The notes under the pieces: model-generated
Database searches by the model: none
Told to the model about the DNA's origin: nothing
Seen by the model: the letters and a program-made list of their open reading frames with translations, nothing else
Made by a program: the position numbers and the translations under genes
Part shown: piece by piece, positions 59,151 to 64,000 of the stretch
How the letters are laid out: the number at the start of each line of letters is the position of its first letter
Position numbering within the stretch: the stretch's first letter is position 1
From: Neurospora intermedia
Lineage: Eukaryota > Ascomycota > Sordariomycetes > Sordariales > Sordariaceae
Assembly: GCA_037102815.1 (NCBI GenBank)
Contig: BTPP01000012.1
Coordinates: forward strand, 781,373-845,372
Direction of reading: 5' to 3'
DNA: 64,000 bases

Positions 59151-59705
59151 CTACCTTCCAACACAGCACTACAGCCGGGGATAGCGCCGAAACGAAAAGA
59201 AGGGTCTCAAAAAATTCTCAAAAGAAAAGGTCAACATATATCACGGTATCTCGGTTACATGCCCAGAGAACCATAATAACAGCCTCGTTAAGTTCTAGGT
59301 AGGTGTAGGTAGGTGGCCCCTCATTTCGCATCGCTATCTATCTCCAAGGCTACCTACCAAGGCTTTCATCCCGTCATAAGCGGAAGTGGAATGTTAGTTG
59401 GCGGGGCCTCCCGCATTACGGACCACAACTTCCATACCGCTACCTAACATACCTCCTCGAAACAGAACTATCATGTTTTTGTCACATGTTTCTTCCCGTC
59501 CAAACCACCTCTATCCAGTCTGACAGTTGAGACTGAAGTAGAAAATATTCAATCTCGACAAACTAAACGATTGTGATTGGATGGGCCTCACTTATGACAT
59601 ACGTACGTATTCAAAAAGGGAGTTTACCATGACTTCCGACTTCATCAGTGCCAAGTAGGATGTTTGCCATTAGCTTTCTCCAGCGAGTACTTCCGTTGAG
59701 TACCT

Positions 59706-59750
59706 AGGTAGGATGAGGTAGGATGAGGTAGGATGAGGTGAGGTGAGGTG
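59706..59750. repeat. GATGAGGTAG tandem passing into GAGGT
   Basis: About three units of a 10-base GATGAGGTAG-type repeat followed by shorter GAGGT units. Intergenic. Confidence 0.75.
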
Positions 59751-60928
59751 TAAAGATGGACCCATCCACTAACGCGAGCGGGCTTCTCTTGAGGTCTATA
59801 TGCTTCTGTTTCTATTCCCTTGCGTGCAATGAGCCATGACGTGTAAGTGATTTATCAAGAAAGAAATACTGCATGTGATTTTGTTCCGCTTTTCGAGTTC
59901 AAGGTAGTTTGTTGATGAGGTGGTGATTGGTAGTGGTGGTGGTGGCAGTGGTCTGCGGCGTTCTTTAAGTTGTATTTCCTTTCCTGACAGGCTCCGTTTC
60001 AAATGTGAACTCAACTAGCGGAGATTCTATACTACTGCTTAATGAAATATCCAGTTCCCGACACAAAGGAAATGGATGGGAAGATTCGAAGGCTCAAAAA
60101 CACGCGAAGAGAACAATTGAGCAGTGTACACATCAATTCATCTCCGTACATGTATGATTGGAATTTAAATAGTGCAAGGATCGCGAGGGTTCAATGTGAT
60201 CAAGATATGCTAAGCTAAAAGAAAATGGAAAACGCACTGGAAAATAAACATGATCGTCCAACTGCTATCCATAGCTCTTTGAAAACTTGTGCAGTACAAA
60301 TGTACTTCCATGTAAGCCCAGCTTTACTTTTTTCGAGTTTCGGCTGGATCCGGATGTAGTGATGCACAACATGACCACGGCGGCGCACGAACCACACATG
60401 ACTTCGTTGGTAGGTTAGGAATCTACCCAATTGAGTCATCCCGTGTAGGAGTCACAACCTTTTCTGCTGCGTCCTGCAGTCGCTCATATTATCCAAAAGC
60501 CGATGGCCATCGATGGCTTGCATGACATGTACACGATCCCGGTACATGATGGTGATGAGCTCAAGGGGTCCTGAGGAGAAATTGGGATTGAGATTGGAAT
60601 GTCAAGAACTTTTGAACATACGTTGCAAGAGGCTACCTCTAGGGAAATCATGTCTATGTAGTCTATTGTGTTAGTGAAACGGTGTAGGATAAGGAAGTAA
60701 CGAGACTGTTAATATTCTACACGCAATCCTGCCATTTAAGGTCTCCGTTGCACGCCAAGTTCGAAATGTAAAAAGAGAAATTGATGAAATACCTGGTTAC
60801 AAGAAAAGGGTATCGTCGTTGCAGAGATGTTGAACAAGTGAAAAGAAACCAAACCATAAGCGCAGCAGAGAAAAATCGTGTTGTACAAACCCACCGTAGA
60901 ATGAATCGAATGTGAAGAGAGTCGCAGG

Positions 60929-60947
60929 AAAAAAAAAAAAAAAAAAA
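60929..60947. repeat. A run, 19 nt, behind the coiled-coil gene
   Basis: 19 A on the plus strand, that is a T run about 30 bases after the stop of the minus-strand gene, within its presumed 3' UTR. Confidence 0.8.
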
Positions 60948-60977
60948 CCTTCAACCGCCGGCCAACCAAACCCGGCC

Positions 60978-61691
60978 TCAGAAGCGAGAAACCCTCAGCC
61001 TCCGTTCCAACTCAAGCACCTGAGCAAGCTGCTCATTTTCCGCCCTCAGATTCTCATTCTGGGTCCTGAACGCCTCACTCTGCTGCGTATGGATATCGAG
61101 GTTCTCACGCAACCTCCCGTAACGACGCTCAAGATCATTGTTCTTCCGCTTCTCCGACTCAAACTGCAACCTCCAGTTCGCAACCTCTTGCTTGAGCGCA
61201 TGAATCTGGTCCACCATGGGCCTAATCTTGGCGTCCATTTCATGACGGAGCTCGCGGGCTCTAGCGTTGAGATCGTCCTTGTCCTTCCTGAGCTTGGAGT
61301 TCTTGCGCTTCAGGTTATGGATCTCGTCCTCCTGAAGTCCGTCAAGGTTGGACAAGCTGTCGAGCGAGCGTCGGAGGTTTGTGTTGTCAAACTTGAGCTC
61401 CTCTATGCGGGCGTCCTTCTGCTGGAGCTCGAGATCCTTTGCCCGGAGCTCGTTGCGCAGGTTCTGGTTCTGCCTGTAGGCTTCGTCGTAGGCCTCCCGG
61501 AGAACTCGGTCGTGGTCGGTCATGGTGTTGTTGTTGTTGTTGCTGTTATCTGCTAGTAGCTCGTCCCGGTAGACGTAGATGCGCTCTTCGCTTCGGGTTC
61601 TGGGCCGATAGCGCGGGCTTCTTGGACTTCTTGGACTTCGTGGGCTCCTGTCAACCGCTCGGGTTTCGATAAAGACTCGATGAGCGGGCAT
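60978..61691 (-). CDS. Small coiled-coil protein with SPR repeats, function unknown
   Basis: 237 residues from the ATG at 61691; the open frame extends upstream without another ATG. The N-terminus carries four tandem SPR repeats (about 16-27, RSPRSPRSPRSPRYRPR), a possible kinase target or nuclear signal, then an acidic stretch and a run of Asn (about 50-54). From about 58 to the end it is one long coiled coil rich in Leu, Arg, Glu and Asn (NQNLRNELRAKDLELQQKDA, then KRKNSKLRKDKDDLNARARE and ELERRLRVSRF). No enzyme motif. The alternative downstream start, TMTDHDRV, would remove the SPR repeats. Its architecture resembles the 50752-51915 gene: basic or Ser-rich head, long coiled coil, same strand. 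I cannot show homology. Confidence 0.78.
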   Translation of the reverse strand: MPAHRVFIETRAVDRSPRSPRSPRSPRYRPRTRSEERIYVYRDELLADNSNNNNNTMTDHDRVLREAYDEAYRQNQNLRNELRAKDLELQQKDARIEELKFDNTNLRRSLDSLSNLDGLQEDEIHNLKRKNSKLRKDKDDLNARARELRHEMDAKIRPMVDQIHALKQEVANWRLQFESEKRKNNDLERRYGRLRENLDIHTQQSEAFRTQNENLRAENEQLAQVLELERRLRVSRF

Positions 61692-64000
61692 AGGGCCGGC
61701 GTGGGATGATGATGGTGGGCTAGAAAGAAGGTGTCTTATAGATAGTGGACTATCAATGGCTCGTGGAAAGACGTTGACTAATAGTTGATGGCAGGGCAAG
61801 TGATTGGTAGGGCTGAGCTAGGAATATGCAGGTTATCTGCTGCAGGCGTTCGTTGCTATTCACCACTAGGAGTTGAGAGGAGTAAGAGGTGGCCGGGAAG
61901 GGGGAACGGAGCAGGTGGGACAGGTGGGTGCGGCTTGTTTAAGAATGACGATAGTTGGGCATGATGTTGTGATAGGACTGGATGGATGGAGAGGTGTGTG
62001 TGGCACAAAGGTCACCAAACACTACAACACTGGCACGTTTAGAGACCCGGTTCCGGAGCGAGGCGTCTAGCAATGCCACAGTAGGTTGACTTGAGTTCCA
62101 TGTGTTCCATGACATCCATGGGAAGGGCGAGAGGTCCAGACTGATCACGGATGTAGGGTTCTGCATGAATGTGTCCTTGACAAGCAACGACAGAATGACA
62201 AAGACGCAGCCGCAACTCCAAGAGCAACCACAGGTCGGAAAGGCTACCATGAGGGCGGCCGCCGACATGATTGGGACAACAACTTTGTTACCCCCCTGGC
62301 CTTTTGCCCTTGATGTTGTCCATGCCCCATGGGGAGAGAGGGGCCGGGGGAGGGCTGCCTTGGTGCCCTGGTGCCTGGAGCTGTTGGCCAGCAAGGTGTG
62401 CTTGGTAAGTGGTGTGTGTGTATGCCAGGAGGGTGATGGGTGTCGTCTCGAAGAACTTGGTTGAGGTGTACCTGGTATGACTGGATCTCGTGTAGTTCAG
62501 ATAAGGTGTAGGCAGTGTCTCAGGTTAAGGTCAATAGGTAGTCATTCCCATTCCACTTGGACGGTGAATGACGACGGATGGCCGCACAAACGTATGTATC
62601 GGTGTCAGTCATGGAAGTCCACAACTTGTATGTCGAAAATCCAAGACAGAAGGACAAGAGTGTGATTATGGCCAAGAGGAGATGGACGATATCGGCGACG
62701 CTCCAACGCGATGGACCACAGAATGGCAGATGACGTAGGTACCAACTGAAGCTTCGCCTCGGTGAGGTGCCCCTCCAAATTAAGTGTCAGCCAAGGTGAG
62801 AGGCCAACGATGGGTGCTTAGTAACCGAGAGGTTTGGACTGTTTGGTGATGAGGAAGGCGCGCGCTTGTTGTCGTGGCCTGCTGGCATTGCTGAAAGTGG
62901 TGTCATGGAAAACAGTGCAATCGAAGGAAGAGAAGTGGAATAAACGCGGCAGTCACGTTCGGGACACACCGACTGGCTCATCAGTCGCTGTGCGTCAACC
63001 GTTTAGCGGGGATGGCAGGTGGGTGGGGGCGGGGCTAGAGGTATGGACCTGCCACGAGGCCCCTCAATCAATCACTGTGGCTCTGTGGCTTAGCTCCACT
63101 ACACGTGTAATTGTGCCTCACAGGGGCTGCCCCGGAGTCCTCCCTCTCCCCAGCAAACCTCCCGTTCTCCTCCTTGATCAAGTTCTCTTCCATGACAACC
63201 TATTCGGACGTCACATCAATTTCTCAGTCCTCAGCCACCAGTCCCCCAATATCATCGTCATCTTATTTTCTCCAATTGAGCCAGCGGAAACCTCTCCATT
63301 GTCCCACCATCTCGAATACCTTGTAGTCAAGGGCAAAGGCTGTCAGTGTCCACGCAAAGTCCCCTGCTGGCTGCTGCCTTGTCATTTAGAATGGAAGTCG
63401 TCCAACAAATCGGGCGACTGTGTAGTCACCACCCCACAACAGGATGTCATTCGTATACAACTGATTACACCACAACCACATGGCTTATAAACATGACTAC
63501 ACCAGCCTCTCAGCCTCACTTCGATAGTCATACAGCAACCCCCTTTCCTGAAGCCCTTTGGCCGGTCGCTCGTCACACGTTCCTTGCATACCCCTCAACA
63601 TCGGCTTTGGAAGGAGGTGTACGCAATCATCCGTCGCAGTCCAGAACTTCAGCCTTTTCATGCGGCTGAACACCATGACTCAAGGACGGCAAGGCTCTGT
63701 GGCCCAGCAAGTCCATCCATGCTTCTCGATGGACTAACTATCCTCTGCGACCGTGGCACGAAGTCGTGCCTCGTTGTCACAGCAAGAGCCTCCGTCCGTG
63801 CCGCCTCTCCCAGCTGGTCAAGGGCCAGATGTAGTGGTAATAAGAGGCCGCCCTCTCTCTTTTTCCATCGTTGGCGACAACCCTTTGCTTGTATATGCCT
63901 GCCCAGGAAACAGCCCATAGCTAATTAATCTTCACAGTTACATAGCATCGGCCCTTGATCGGTGATTAATCACTATTCGTCTTTGTCTGTCAAGCATTCA
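61692..64000. other. Right end of window, no convincing gene
   Basis: Contains the promoter of the 60978-61691 gene and then DNA with only unbiased frames. The 62834-63490 frame begins at TTG and shows no coding pattern. Nothing else was recognised. Confidence 0.5.

Larger units (their letters stand above)
51916..60977. other. Long intergenic stretch rich in simple repeats
   Basis: About 9 kb without a recognisable conserved gene. The longest frame (53166-53924, minus, 252 codons) starts at GTG and has no coding bias. A frame from the ATG near 54741 has C-rich wobble for about 50 codons and is noted as a finding. Homopolymers and microsatellites lie at 55963-56021 (T), 59022-59052 (TATG), 59080-59140 (TAGG/TAGGG) and 59706-59750 (GATGAGGTAG). 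Confidence 0.5.

Noticed and set aside
62834-63490. 218-codon plus-strand frame
   Set aside because: Starts at TTG; no coding bias; Cys/Trp-rich random appearance.

Overview
The window looks like nuclear DNA of a filamentous ascomycete, most likely Sordariales close to Neurospora or Sordaria. Four things point there: short GT..AG introns of 52-129 bp, C-rich wobble positions in the genes, a solitary 5S rRNA gene of the Neurospora type, and a 6.3 kb AT-rich block with the CpA/TpG depletion left by repeat-induced point mutation (RIP). Nothing prokaryotic, no CRISPR array and no intact transposase was seen.

Layout. 1-6300 is RIP-type, ORF-poor DNA, with an extremely AT-rich core at about 3000-5450. 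From about 6300 the sequence jumps to ordinary GC content, but 6300-24400 is a gene desert full of microsatellites and short palindromes; its best candidate gene is a 34-codon ORF at 8957. From 24461 to 46041 lies a compact cluster of conserved housekeeping genes. A hypothetical protein (-) sits directly after ATG18 (-, autophagy PROPPIN). AP-2 alpha adaptin (-, endocytosis) is divergent from an NDUFAF5-like methyltransferase (+, complex I assembly). ARPC5 of the Arp2/3 complex (-, actin) is divergent from a DUF6604-like large protein (+). A 5S rRNA gene (+) follows, then the PP2A-like phosphatase PPG1 (-) divergent from UPF3 (+, nonsense-mediated decay). From 46 to 64 kb gene density falls again; only two coiled-coil proteins (50752-51915 and 60978-61691, both -) are convincing.

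The genes do not form one pathway. They are individually regulated eukaryotic genes, mostly in divergent pairs sharing 1.0-1.1 kb intergenic promoters. Three are linked by membrane traffic and actin (ATG18, AP-2 alpha, ARPC5).

The observations most worth a second look are: (i) the reading frame of ATG18 stays open past its TAG, broken only by one more TAG, into the downstream ORF, and the first extension looks coding and carries an AIM/LIR-like motif; (ii) a 56-codon open extension after the TAG of the DUF6604-like gene; (iii) the 34-residue candidate microprotein; (iv) a perfect 49-bp tandem duplication just behind UPF3; (v) an acidic insertion in the PPG1 catalytic core. No wholly new multi-gene system could be demonstrated from the sequence alone.
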